This document shows positions 51,270-59,630 of a stretch of DNA of 64,000 bases, piece by piece. The stretch's first letter is position 1. The number at the start of each line of letters is the position of its first letter. The position numbers and the translations under genes were made by a program. Origin of the DNA: Phycisphaerae bacterium. GTDB lineage: Bacteria > Planctomycetota > Phycisphaerae > SM23-33. The notes under the pieces were generated by a model. It ran no database searches. It was not told where the DNA came from and was given only the letters and a program-made list of their open reading frames with translations. The DNA is taken from NCBI GenBank assembly GCA_030745875.1, contig JASLNT010000038.1:1-64000 (forward strand), written 5' to 3'.

Positions 51270-52235
51270 CTACATTCGCGATCTCTCGAAATCGATAACC
51301 TGCTGCAGCGTTTCCTCCAGCGGGACTATCGGTTCGTACCCGATCAGGCGATTAACCTTGCCCAGATCGGGCTTGCGAACGAGCATGTCGTCGAAAGGCC
51401 GCCCGTAAGCCTCCTCGTAACTCAGGGACTTCTTGTCGCTGGTCGATCCTGTCATTTCGATAATCTTGTCGGCAAGCGCGGATATGCTGATCGACTCAGT
51501 CGTGCCCACATTGATAACCTGCCCGACCGCGTCAGGACACTCTACAAGTTTGATCAACGCGCCGACTACATCGCTCACGTTGCAGAAACATCGCGTCTGG
51601 TCGCCGGAACCGTAAATCTCAATGGTCTGCCCGCGAAGCGCCCTTTGGACGAAACGCGGTACAACCATACCGTAAGTACCGGTCTGACGCGGACCAACAG
51701 TGTTGAAGAAGCGGCAGACGATCGTTTCCAACTCGCATTCCTGGTGGTACGCAAGCGCCAGAAACTCGTCAATCATCTTGCTGCATGCGTAGCTCCATCG
51801 CGTAAAACGCGTAGAACCCAGCGTTGTGTCGTCATCTTCGCTGAAGGGAGTCTTGGTGTTCTTACCGTAAACTTCGCTGGTCGATGCAACCAGGATCTTC
51901 CGGCCAAACTTGTTGGCGAGGTCCAGCACGACCTCCGAACCGTGGATGTTGGTCTCGATCGTGTGCACGGGCTGGTCAACGATCAATTGCACTCCGACCG
52001 CAGCAGCCAGGTGATACACCAGGTCGCATCTGTCGATCAGCGACGTCATTGTCGAAACGTCCCGGACCGACTCGCGTACGAAGCGGAACGACCCGTCGCC
52101 CCGGACGCCCGCCAGATTATCCAGCGACCCGGTCGACAGATCGTCCACAACGGTTACTGTGTGCCCGCCAGCCAGCAGGGCTTCGGTCAGGTGCGAGCCG
52201 ATAAACCCGGCGCCGCCCGTAATTAATACATTCAT
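51270..52235 (-). CDS. NAD-dependent sugar-nucleotide epimerase/dehydratase (SDR)
   Basis: A 321-aa extended SDR. The NAD-binding motif is ITGGAGFIGSHL, the active site has Tyr-x3-Lys as YACSK, and the STSEVYG and FFNTVGPRQ blocks are typical of UDP-glucuronate decarboxylase, GDP-mannose 4,6-dehydratase and UDP-glucose epimerase-like enzymes. STSEVYGxN with the Trp/Tyr pattern favours the UDP-glucuronate decarboxylase/GalE group, but the substrate is not certain. AAGGAAGAG precedes ATG 52235. It supplies sugar nucleotides for surface polysaccharides. It is the first gene of the metG operon. Confidence 0.9.
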   Translation of the reverse strand: MNVLITGGAGFIGSHLTEALLAGGHTVTVVDDLSTGSLDNLAGVRGDGSFRFVRESVRDVSTMTSLIDRCDLVYHLAAAVGVQLIVDQPVHTIETNIHGSEVVLDLANKFGRKILVASTSEVYGKNTKTPFSEDDDTTLGSTRFTRWSYACSKMIDEFLALAYHQECELETIVCRFFNTVGPRQTGTYGMVVPRFVQRALRGQTIEIYGSGDQTRCFCNVSDVVGALIKLVECPDAVGQVINVGTTESISISALADKIIEMTGSTSDKKSLSYEEAYGRPFDDMLVRKPDLGKVNRLIGYEPIVPLEETLQQVIDFERSRM

Positions 52236-53267
52236 GAGCTCTTCCTTGTCGCTAGTGCAAACATTAACAGGCCGTAGAGGATAGTCATTCACCGATCATC
52301 TAGCAACCGCAAACCGCAGATCATATTGTGATACACCGACTTTTGACCGCACGGCGGCGCCCGCCATGTGACCCGCCCGCCGGGAAACCACAGGGCCCGA
52401 GACCATCGGAATCACGGAGGTTCACATTTGGTTCACACATTCCGAAATCCCCCGCCGCGGACCAATGGCCCGTCTCAACGCAAGTCGCAAGAGACGGTCA
52501 CGGTATCCGGCGGGGGCGACATCACTTATGATCCGCCCGTACCCACCTGCCCAACACAATCGCAGCGCAATCCCCCCACCTGACGACGCAACCTGTGAAC
52601 CCTAAACACATATCGACCATTACTCATGCTTGTCTCGCGCCGCCAGCGTAACCGCCGCCCATACCATTACTTACAACGACAGCCCTGCCGACGAACGCCT
52701 CTCACAACTTCTCTTGACGCCATCGCGCGCTTCACAGGCGATTAACCCATTGATATGCAAGATGTTATCGATGACACTCGTCCTCAATCCGCCCGCATCG
52801 TCGCATGATTCGCCTGACGGACGCACCCAGACCGGCCGCCAGCGCCCGTTCAGCAAGCACATCGTCCGCCAACAGCGATGGCAATCCCGGCGTCACGTGT
52901 TCAAGACCTCCCCCAAGCCCAAAGGCCTAATATCGTGGTCTGCCTGCCCCAGGCAGGTTCGGCATCAGGAAGCGTATTGCTTCCCCTCTCCCCAAACCCC
53001 TCACCTCCCGCGCCACCCAGGCACGTACACGCGATATCAAGTCTCCTATCAGTTATCGTGCCACACATTCTGGTCCTGGCGAATACGGCCCTTGGCGCGA
53101 TGCACCCCGACGAAGTAGCATATAAGGTTGTGTTTCCAGTAGTTACGGGAAACAGGATCGTATCTCGTGGGCATGCGGGTAAATAACAAATCGTTCACGG
53201 CGCATATGCCGCGGGAATACGGCGTACCACGTGTTGACAGGCGGCAGTGAAGATTCGGGACACGCAT
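52236..53267. other. About 1 kb with no gene I can support
   Basis: No reading frame here has a credible protein or a Shine-Dalgarno. The + strand is C-rich, with many runs of C. A short hairpin (CCTGCC 52943-52948, GGCAGG 52952-52957) is the only structure noted. TTGACA at 53234-53239 lacks a partner -10 at the right distance. It may be decayed sequence or a regulatory region for the kinase gene. Confidence 0.5.
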
Positions 53268-53354
53268 ATGGCATACATCGAAATCAGAGAGAACGGGGAG
53301 CGGGCCGGTAGCAAGACGTCCGCCGGCTCGATGAGGGGTGAAACCGATGGATAA
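53268..53354 (+). CDS. Possible 28-aa leader ORF overlapping the kinase start
   Basis: ATG 53268 opens 28 codons ending TAA at 53352-53354, so the stop lies just inside the kinase gene (ATG 53347). The N-terminus MAYIEIRENGERAG looks like the first strand of an FHA domain, which often accompanies such kinases, so this could be a broken FHA gene or a coupling leader peptide. It is not proven to be translated. Confidence 0.25.
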   Translation: MAYIEIRENGERAGSKTSAGSMRGETDG

Positions 53355-56300
53355 GCACTCCGATTTCGATCCCGACAAGACAGTTCCCGAAGAATCTACA
53401 AACGGGAATCAGGCCGCCGACGCCGGACAACCGGAGGGCAATAGTCATTTCGCAACCATCAGCGATTCCGGCGATGCAGATGGATCTGTTCATCCGGGAG
53501 AAGCGCCGCAGATTGACGGCTATCAGATCACCGGGAAGCTCGGCGAGGGCGGTATGGGGACGGTCTGGCGGGCCGTGCAGTTGGGCACGCGGCGCGAAGT
53601 AGCGTTGAAGCTGCTGGGGAGCGGGGTTTTCGGCTCGGACAAGGCCCGCATGCGATTCGAGCGGGAAGTTGAACTCGCCGCTCGCCTGGAGCATTCGAAT
53701 ATCGCCCGAGTGTACGAAAGCGGCCTGCACCGGAATGTACACTACTACGCCATGGAGCTGGTCGACGGCGTGCACCTGGATGAATACGTCGAGGCCAACG
53801 ATCTATCGCCTCGACAGGTCCTGGAACTGGTCAAGATCATCGCCCAAGCCGTCCAGCACGCCCACCAGCGGGGAGTAATCCATCGCGATCTGAAGCCGAC
53901 AAATATTCTTGTAACCGAAGACGGCCAGCCGCACGTCCTGGATTTCGGTCTGGCCAAGACATTCCTGGACGAAGACGCTGGTGTGACAATCTCGATGCCC
54001 GGGGAAGTCGCAGGCACGCCGGGATACATGGCGCCCGAACAAGCCGCCGGCCACGTAGACCAGATCGACACCCGGACGGACGTCTACAGTCTCGGTGTGA
54101 TTCTGTACCGGCTGCTGACCGGCCGGTTCCCCCACGATCTGTCCGGAACGCGATATGAAGTATTGCGGCGTATCGCAGAGGACCAAGTCAAGCGGCCGCG
54201 CGATGTCTCCGGGAAGATCGACAAGGAACTCGAGGCCCTTCTCCTCAAGGCGTTAGCCCACGAATCTCACGATCGCTATGCCTCAGCCGGTGACCTGGCC
54301 GCGGATATCAACAACTATCTAACCGGCGAACCGCTGACCGCCAAGCCGCCAACAACAATGTACTTCCTTCGGAAGCGGATCATTAAGCATCGCGTTCCGG
54401 TCGCCATTGCTGCAGCCGTATTGACCGTTTTAGCAGGCCTGGCCGTATTCGCCTATATCAACATAACCTGGGAACGCAATCGTGCTTTGACAGCAGAGGG
54501 AGATGCGACGCAACAACGCGATATTGCCCGCAAGGAGACTACCCGAGCCGAGTTTGAGATATACCGTTACGGTATATCTCAAGCAGACCGTTTGTCACAG
54601 TTAGAGATGTACAGTGACGTCCGGGAAGTGTTGAGCACATTGGAGCCCGGTGTCCGCGGATGGGAGTACGGACACCTCATGTGTCTGTCCACAAAGGTGT
54701 TGCTCACGCTCAAGGAGGCGGGGGGTCGTGTCGCCTTCTCGCCCGATGGCAAGCACCTGGCTGGGGGAAGCATAGACAAGACCATCAAGCTCTGGGACAC
54801 AACTACCGGTAAGGAGTTACTCACCTTCGAGGGGCATTCGGCCCCGGCGCCTTCCGTCGCCTTCTCGCCCGATGGCAAGCGCCTGGCCTCGGGAAGTATG
54901 GACAAGACCATCAAGCTCTGGGACGCAACTACCGGCAAGGAGTTGCTCACCTTCGAGGGGCATTCAGGCGGCGTGATTTCCGTTGCCTTCTCGCCTGACG
55001 GCAAGCGTCTGGCTTCGGGAGGCGAAGACGATACGATCCAGCTCTGGGATGCTGTCTCAGGAAAGGACCTGCTAACGTTCAAGGGGCATTCAGGCGATGT
55101 GTATTCCGTAGTATTCTCGCCCAATGGTAAGCAACTGGCTTCGGGAAGCTTTGACAATACCGTCAAACTTTGGGACACAACTACCGGGAAGGAACTGCTA
55201 ACGCTCAAGGGGCATTCGGGCGATGTGCTTTCCATCGCATTTTCGCCCGATGGTAAGCGTTTGGCCTCGGGAAGCTTTGACGAGACCATCAGGCTTTGGG
55301 ATACTGCCACAGGAAAGGAAGTGCTCACGATCAAAGGGGATTCACGCTGGGTATTGTCTGTGGCCTTCTCGCCCGACGGCGAACGCCTGGCCTCGGGAGG
55401 TCTGGACCACACTATCAAGCTCTGGGATACAGCGACAGGGGAAAAGCTACGCACTCTCAAGGGACATTCAGAGTGGGTGCACGCTGTCGTCTTTTCGCCC
55501 GATGGCAAGCGTCTGGCCTCGGGAAGCCGGGACAAGACTGTCAAGCTCTGGGATATTGCTAAAAGGCCACTTCGTGCGTTGAAGGGGCATTCTGAGAGCG
55601 TACAATCCATAGCCTTCTCCTCGGACGGCAAGCGCCTGGCCTCGGGAAGCTTTGACAAGACCATCAAACTCTGGGACACTGTCACAGGAAAAGAACTGCT
55701 CACGCTCACGGGGCATTTGAACTGGGTGCATTGCATCGCCTTCTCGCCCGACGGCAAACTCATCGCCTCGGGAAGCGAAGACAAGACCATCAAACTCTGG
55801 GACACCGTCACAGGCAAGGAATTGCTCACGCTCAAGGGGCATTCACACGCGGTTTCTTCCGTCGCTTTTTCGCCCGACTGCAAGCGCCTGGCGTCGACAA
55901 GCTACGGAACCACCAAGCTCTGGGACATTGTCGCAGGAAAGGAACTACTCATGTCCAAGGGACTTGAAGGCGGTGGTGGTTCTGTCGCCTTCTCGCCCGA
56001 CGGTAAGCTTTTGGCATCGGTAAACCACGACAATTCCATAAAGCTATGCAACGCTGTTACAGGAAGGGAATTGCTCACGCTCAAAGGACATTCAAGGTGG
56101 TTGTCTTGGTCCACTGAACATTCACGTAGCGTAGCGTCCGTCGCCTTCTCGTGCAACGGCAAGCTCCTGGCCTCGGGAAGTGAAGACAAGACCATAGGAC
56201 TCTGGGACACTGTCACAGGAGAAGAACTGCTCACGCTCAAAGGGCATTCAGACGGAGTGACTTCCGTGGCCTTCTCGCCCGATGACAAGCGCCTGGTTTC

Positions 56301-56520
56301 GGGAAGCAGGGATGGGACGATCAAGCTCTGGGACACCGTCGTCGGAAAGGATCTGCTCACGCTCACGGGGCATTCAGGCTTGACGGGGAACGTCGCCTTC
56401 TCGCCCAACGGCAAGCAGCTGGCCTCGGGAAGTATGGGCAATACCATTATGCTCTGGGACACGGTCGACTGGACTGAATCCTCCGACCAACTCGACAGGG
56501 AGACACGCGCAAAGCGATAA
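53347..56520 (+). CDS. Membrane Ser/Thr protein kinase with 14 WD40 repeats
   Basis: A 1057-aa protein. The cytoplasmic kinase domain (~58-320) is complete: GEGGMGTVWRA at Gly66, the catalytic loop HRDLKPTN (Asp181), DFGLAK and MAPEQAAG. A membrane helix lies near 350-372 (VAIAAAVLTVLAGLAVF), so the rest is extracytoplasmic. Fourteen WD40 repeats run from about residue 455 to the end, each with GHS-x-V, FSPDGKRLASGS, DKTIKLWD and TGKELLTL, consistent with two seven-blade propellers. The repeats are very similar to each other at DNA level. GAGGGG precedes ATG 53347; a short upstream ORF overlaps the start. It probably senses or scaffolds protein partners at the envelope. Confidence 0.93.
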   Translation: MDKHSDFDPDKTVPEESTNGNQAADAGQPEGNSHFATISDSGDADGSVHPGEAPQIDGYQITGKLGEGGMGTVWRAVQLGTRREVALKLLGSGVFGSDKARMRFEREVELAARLEHSNIARVYESGLHRNVHYYAMELVDGVHLDEYVEANDLSPRQVLELVKIIAQAVQHAHQRGVIHRDLKPTNILVTEDGQPHVLDFGLAKTFLDEDAGVTISMPGEVAGTPGYMAPEQAAGHVDQIDTRTDVYSLGVILYRLLTGRFPHDLSGTRYEVLRRIAEDQVKRPRDVSGKIDKELEALLLKALAHESHDRYASAGDLAADINNYLTGEPLTAKPPTTMYFLRKRIIKHRVPVAIAAAVLTVLAGLAVFAYINITWERNRALTAEGDATQQRDIARKETTRAEFEIYRYGISQADRLSQLEMYSDVREVLSTLEPGVRGWEYGHLMCLSTKVLLTLKEAGGRVAFSPDGKHLAGGSIDKTIKLWDTTTGKELLTFEGHSAPAPSVAFSPDGKRLASGSMDKTIKLWDATTGKELLTFEGHSGGVISVAFSPDGKRLASGGEDDTIQLWDAVSGKDLLTFKGHSGDVYSVVFSPNGKQLASGSFDNTVKLWDTTTGKELLTLKGHSGDVLSIAFSPDGKRLASGSFDETIRLWDTATGKEVLTIKGDSRWVLSVAFSPDGERLASGGLDHTIKLWDTATGEKLRTLKGHSEWVHAVVFSPDGKRLASGSRDKTVKLWDIAKRPLRALKGHSESVQSIAFSSDGKRLASGSFDKTIKLWDTVTGKELLTLTGHLNWVHCIAFSPDGKLIASGSEDKTIKLWDTVTGKELLTLKGHSHAVSSVAFSPDCKRLASTSYGTTKLWDIVAGKELLMSKGLEGGGGSVAFSPDGKLLASVNHDNSIKLCNAVTGRELLTLKGHSRWLSWSTEHSRSVASVAFSCNGKLLASGSEDKTIGLWDTVTGEELLTLKGHSDGVTSVAFSPDDKRLVSGSRDGTIKLWDTVVGKDLLTLTGHSGLTGNVAFSPNGKQLASGSMGNTIMLWDTVDWTESSDQLDRETRAKR
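54711..56475 (+). repeat. Fourteen tandem WD40-encoding repeats (about 126 bp each)
   Basis: The DNA of the WD40 region is a tandem array of near-identical units, with recurrent blocks such as TTCTCGCCCGA, GCCTCGGGAAG and AAGCTCTGGGA. Most units are about 126 bp (42 codons). Unit 12 carries about 10 extra residues (WSTEHSR) and units 10-11 are more diverged. The pattern suggests recent duplication and ongoing homogenisation. Confidence 0.8.
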
Positions 56521-56822
56521 CCTGACTCTCATTCATAGTGGTGCAGAAAACGGGGAGGAGACCATCTGCCCACGAGCGATCGACGCGGATGCGCGCGGCT
56601 GGGTGAACGGGCCCGACTCTGGCGGTGAATTCTCTCGGCGACAAGCAGTTACGAGCCCCCGAAACAATTTACGCCATGATCTTCACTTTTCGCGTTCGGA
56701 TTCGGTGGATATCCCGCTCAGTACGTTGAAAGGACGAAACCATGAACACAGACGACACCAAACCGACGAACAGAACAAACACTAACGCAGCTTCATTAAC
56801 CCCAAGACGCAAGGAAACCATC
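56521..56822 (+). other. Gap between the kinase and the 261-aa gene
   Basis: No independent gene, promoter or terminator is convincing in these ~300 bp. A second in-frame ATG at 56742 with AAAGGAC upstream would extend the downstream protein by 27 polar residues before its signal peptide. Confidence 0.4.
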
Positions 56823-57608
56823 ATGAAACGCATCGGCTACATTATCTCAATCGTATTATTGTGCGGCCTGGCCGTGGAGAAGGCTTCGGCCCTGAGCTAC
56901 GTGCTGTCCGACGCAACTATCAAGAGGCTTGAAGGCGAGCACAATGCGCTGATCAAGCAGCGACAACAGACCCAAGCTGACATCACCAACTTGTGCAGCG
57001 TGCTGTCCAACCCTCAAAGGATGTACGTATACAGCCTGAACGGCTCGAAGCGTTGGGAATGTTGGACGACACAGCAGGTCGCCGATCGGCTGGGACAGAT
57101 GAACTACAGCCGGGCGCAGTATTATGGGTGGTGGAACTACCTGCAGGCTCAGCACCGGAACTACTGGCGCTACGCTCGCAACCAACTTCTGCCCAGCCTG
57201 CAGGCAAGGCTCAAACAGATCGACGCCCGCCTGACCTACATCGCCCGCACGCTGTCCAGCTCCACGCCTGATGACAGAACCGGAGGACTGAGCAACGTGA
57301 CGGTCAACATGAGCCCGATATACGTATACGTGTGGGACCACGGCAAGCTGCAGGACGGCGACGTCGTAGAGATTTTCGTCAACGGAAAACTCATCCGACA
57401 GGTCAGCCTGACCAGGAGCAAGACCAGGATCAAACTGCCTCTGCCTTACGGGAATCATCGCCTGGAAGTGCGGGCGTTGAACACGGGCGCCTCAGGCCCC
57501 AACACCGCCTCGATGAGCATAACCGGCGTGGTCAAGGGTAACCCCAAGCAGTCCTGGAACCTGCAGACCGGAGAGCGTGCGACGATGTGGATCACCGTGG
57601 GACGCTAA
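56823..57608 (+). CDS. Exported protein of unknown function with coiled-coil region
   Basis: A 261-aa exported protein. The signal peptide is IGYIISIVLLCGLAVEKASA. Residues ~25-65 are a charged helical region (KRLEGEHNALIKQRQQTQAD), followed by an aromatic-rich helix with many Tyr, Trp and Gln. A beta-rich C-terminal third carries VYVWDHGKLQDGDVVEIFVNG and NHRLEVRALNTGASG, reminiscent of carbohydrate-binding or Ig-like folds. I do not recognise a family. ATG 56823 has AAGGAAA upstream and starts the signal. It follows the WD40 kinase, whose substrate or partner it could be. Confidence 0.7.
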   Translation: MKRIGYIISIVLLCGLAVEKASALSYVLSDATIKRLEGEHNALIKQRQQTQADITNLCSVLSNPQRMYVYSLNGSKRWECWTTQQVADRLGQMNYSRAQYYGWWNYLQAQHRNYWRYARNQLLPSLQARLKQIDARLTYIARTLSSSTPDDRTGGLSNVTVNMSPIYVYVWDHGKLQDGDVVEIFVNGKLIRQVSLTRSKTRIKLPLPYGNHRLEVRALNTGASGPNTASMSITGVVKGNPKQSWNLQTGERATMWITVGR

Positions 57609-57657
57609 ACCGGGATAGTTGGAACTTAATCTGACATATCCTGAGATACTGGACGTA

Positions 57658-57712
57658 ACCGCATGGTGTTGCAAAGGCCAGGCCCAGCCAGGCCCGAGCA
57701 ACACCATGCGGT
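57658..57712 (+). repeat. Perfect 15-bp inverted repeat with 25-nt spacer
   Basis: Fifteen bp at 57658-57672 (ACCGCATGGTGTTGC) are perfectly complementary to 57698-57712. The spacer contains GGCC and the related blocks CCAGGCCC and CAGGCCC. No T-run follows on either strand, so it is not a standard terminator. It lies between convergent genes and could be a bidirectional transcription stop, a REP-like element or a small non-autonomous element. Confidence 0.55.
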
Positions 57713-57840
57713 CGTCTGTAAAGGCTCGCAGTTCTGATGCAACGAATTCGAGACATGGAGCAAACGCAAAATCGTCATCCCAGTGCAATGCAATGACGTA
57801 CGAAGAGAACTAATCTGTCGTCTCAACTGGTATAACGAAC

Positions 57841-57913
57841 ATCGACCCTGCGAGTTCCCAGTCCTTGAACCAGACGCAAAACTGGCTGGACCGGAACTCC
57901 CAGCTTGGTCGAT
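57841..57913 (-). repeat. Nested imperfect stem-loop after the 205-aa gene
   Basis: Four pairs of complementary blocks are nested: ATCGACC (57841-57847) with GGTCGAT (57907-57913), GAGTTCC (57852-57858) with GGAACTC (57893-57899), GTCC (57861-57864) with GGAC (57888-57891), and CCAG (57870-57873) with CTGG (57882-57885). Asymmetric bulges separate them. It lies 12 nt past the stop of the minus-strand 205-aa gene. It resembles an attC fold but lacks the AAC/GTT core ends; a terminator without a T-run is the alternative. Confidence 0.5.
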
Positions 57914-57925
57914 ATGGACATAACC

Positions 57926-58543
57926 TCAAAGCTCAGGGTCGCGGTCTTCCCCCGCCCGCCGGAACGCCTGGTTAGCAAGCCTGTCACGATACTCCACTGT
58001 CTTTTCCTTCACGTCATCGCATAAGGACCTGTAGCTTGAATCACGATCAATTGCCGCGAGCTCTGTGATTGCTTCGAGGATCTCTCCGCATTGCTCTACG
58101 GTGGCCCCGTCATTGCCGTAGAGTACGCCGGCAGGCCATTCATGGATTGTATGCGCCAGCCATCGGGCCAATAGCTCCTTGTGTCTGCCTGTGGCCCAGT
58201 TGTCATCCGGGCACAACGCCAGATAACGCCTGATCAACTGCTCTTCGCTAATCCATTCGAGTTCGCGGTGTGCAGACCCGTCTGAGTACAGATTCTGAAT
58301 CGTCTGGATCAGGCACTTTATTGCGATTGGGTTGCCTTCCAGGTCCGCCTTCACGAATGGCAGGACAATACCGGACCACAGGTGATAGTTGAGCCTGTCT
58401 TCAACGCCTTCGCAAATCGAAACTACGAAGTCGGGGTTGGGATCATTGCTGTAATCCACAACAACCTGCTCGGCCGCACGGTTCGCTTCCTTGCGAAAAC
58501 CGGATTCTTTCAACTTGCAGTATTTTGCGTAACTTGTGTACAT
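57926..58543 (-). CDS. Unrecognised 205-aa protein, possible integron cassette gene
   Basis: A 205-aa soluble, Glu-rich, helical protein with no signal. Notable stretches are KEANRAAEQVVVDYSND, LPFVKADLEGNPIAIKCLI, HRELEWISEEQLIRRYL and ARWLAHTIHEWPAGV; they suggest an alpha-alpha repeat fold, like some immunity or adaptor proteins, but I cannot assign it. The ATG lies 9 nt past the GTTAGCC end of the attC-like site at 58553-58625, the normal position for the gene of an integron cassette. It looks less GC-rich than its neighbours by eye. Confidence 0.65.
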   Translation of the reverse strand: MYTSYAKYCKLKESGFRKEANRAAEQVVVDYSNDPNPDFVVSICEGVEDRLNYHLWSGIVLPFVKADLEGNPIAIKCLIQTIQNLYSDGSAHRELEWISEEQLIRRYLALCPDDNWATGRHKELLARWLAHTIHEWPAGVLYGNDGATVEQCGEILEAITELAAIDRDSSYRSLCDDVKEKTVEYRDRLANQAFRRAGEDRDPEL

Positions 58544-58552
58544 GGTTCTGCA

Positions 58553-58625
58553 GGCTAACGTCGCAATTCACCTGCGTCAACGTAGCAGAGCGGAGTTGAC
58601 GTCTGGTGCAATTGCCTTGTTAGCT
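58553..58625 (-). repeat. Integron attC-like recombination site
   Basis: Read on the minus strand, the 73-bp element starts AGCTAAC and ends GTTAGCC. Inside, GCAATTGCACC and GGTGAATTGC pair with one extra base, and ACGTCAAC and GTTGACG pair toward the centre, leaving a 13-nt apical loop. These are the folded-site features of attC: inverted core ends, imperfect arm pairing with an extrahelical base, and an unpaired terminal loop. Core ends deviate from RYYYAAC/GTTRRRY at one position. No intI gene or second clear attC is in the window. Confidence 0.75.
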
Positions 58626-58809
58626 GTCTCATTCCGGCTACCCAAAATCAATATCGAGTCGGTCTGCTGTCACGTTATCAGCTACGGTGTAGGCATGCTC
58701 CCGCGGCAACATTTTAAGGGCTGACCCCACTTACACACCATTGATGCCTTAACATCTAAACTTAGCGGTCCCGACGTACATCAGGATCTGCTGGATCGCC
58801 TCGTTATCG

Positions 58810-59268
58810 TCAAGAAGCATCGGAATATCGAAAAGAGAACTCAGAAAATTCAAGGATCAACTCTTGCCCTGAGGCAAAGAGAAGACTCTGTTGGTATCGG
58901 TCACCACACACAGTAATCTCAGTACACATAATATCGTCATCTCCATAGGTCGCCGTACCGTTGTGCATGGACACATCTACTGACTGGACAACGACAGCAT
59001 CGCCATAGCTCAGGAAGATCCGGCGAGATGCTCCGTAGAAATCCGTTTCGATTTCGGCAGTGATCCTCCGCGAGTCATGAGCCATGTTGCGGAGTTTTCC
59101 GTCATGCAGACAGATCTTGCTGTCGAAGTGACAAAGATCATCGGGAAGCTGCCAATCTTGAATCTCTTTGAGCGAGTCAGGGAGAAGATCCCAAATCGAG
59201 CGACAGTACGCAGCATATTCGCTGTCGGCTTCCCCAGATTGACATTTGTCATCAGTGAAGTATTTCAT
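58810..59268 (-). CDS. Unrecognised 152-aa protein, DUF4085-like start
   Basis: A 152-aa soluble protein beginning MKYFTDDK, a start reminiscent of the DUF4085 family, with SIWDLLPDSLKEIQDW, CHFDSKICLHDGKLRN and a beta-rich C-terminus (LILEFSEFSFRYSD). No signal or membrane segment. The ATG overlaps the stop of the upstream ORF (ATGA at 59265-59268), implying coupled translation. The resemblance of its N-terminus to DUF4085 proteins is weak evidence; an immunity-type role is only a guess. Confidence 0.65.
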   Translation of the reverse strand: MKYFTDDKCQSGEADSEYAAYCRSIWDLLPDSLKEIQDWQLPDDLCHFDSKICLHDGKLRNMAHDSRRITAEIETDFYGASRRIFLSYGDAVVVQSVDVSMHNGTATYGDDDIMCTEITVCGDRYQQSLLFASGQELILEFSEFSFRYSDAS

Positions 59269-59630
59269 TTCGATAACTCATTATTCCACACAGAATCTCC
59301 TCCAACCGGAGAATAGGGCTCAATCGACCATTTACGGTACCCGTCGGCCCCGATGGCATCAAGCAAAATCATGACGGATTTCGGCCGGTGGCAATGTGAT
59401 GGAGGACAAGTTGGCTTGGGTGTCATCTTGATATAATCCCTTCCCCTGACAAGAGCTAGCACATCCTGGCTCTTGCCTTGTGTTGCCCGCCAACCGCCAA
59501 CATGATGGCTGCTAATGGGTAATTCCGGGAACACAGATCCCGGACGGACCAACACACCGGCCGCTGTGCTACAACAATCGCATAGGTTGTCCCTCAATGA
59601 CCCAGAAGATGACTCCCCATATAAAGACAC
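59265..59630 (-). CDS. Unrecognised ORF coupled to the 152-aa gene (start uncertain)
   Basis: Up to 121 codons, with convincing protein-like sequence in the last 80 (RDYIKMTPKPTCPPSHCHRP, MILLDAIGADGYRKWSIE). The first part overlaps the 140-aa membrane gene by 62 bp in another frame, so the true start may be GTG 59555, or the piece may be the remains of a longer gene. The CPPSHCH motif could bind metal. It ends in a 4-bp overlap with the 152-aa gene. It may be a truncated toxin-like domain, unproven. Confidence 0.4.
   Translation of the reverse strand: MSLYGESSSGSLRDNLCDCCSTAAGVLVRPGSVFPELPISSHHVGGWRATQGKSQDVLALVRGRDYIKMTPKPTCPPSHCHRPKSVMILLDAIGADGYRKWSIEPYSPVGGDSVWNNELSK

Noticed and set aside
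49616-51298. Plus-strand ORF of 560 codons opposite metG
   Set aside because: metG is unmistakable on the minus strand; the plus frame lacks protein-like features.
52630-53118. 162-codon ORF in the gene-free region
   Set aside because: Composition is Pro/Ser/Arg-rich with no hydrophobic core pattern and no ribosome-binding site.
54579-55883. Minus-strand ORF of 434 codons opposite the WD40 region
   Set aside because: It mirrors the repeats of the kinase gene and reads as low-complexity Pro/Ser repeats; it is a shadow of the real gene.
54711-56475. CRISPR-like array
   Set aside because: The repeats are coding, about 126 bp, in frame and without unique spacers; they are WD40 units.
57841-57913. 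Second true attC site
   Set aside because: It folds in a similar way but lacks AAC/GTT core ends, so I list it only as a stem-loop.
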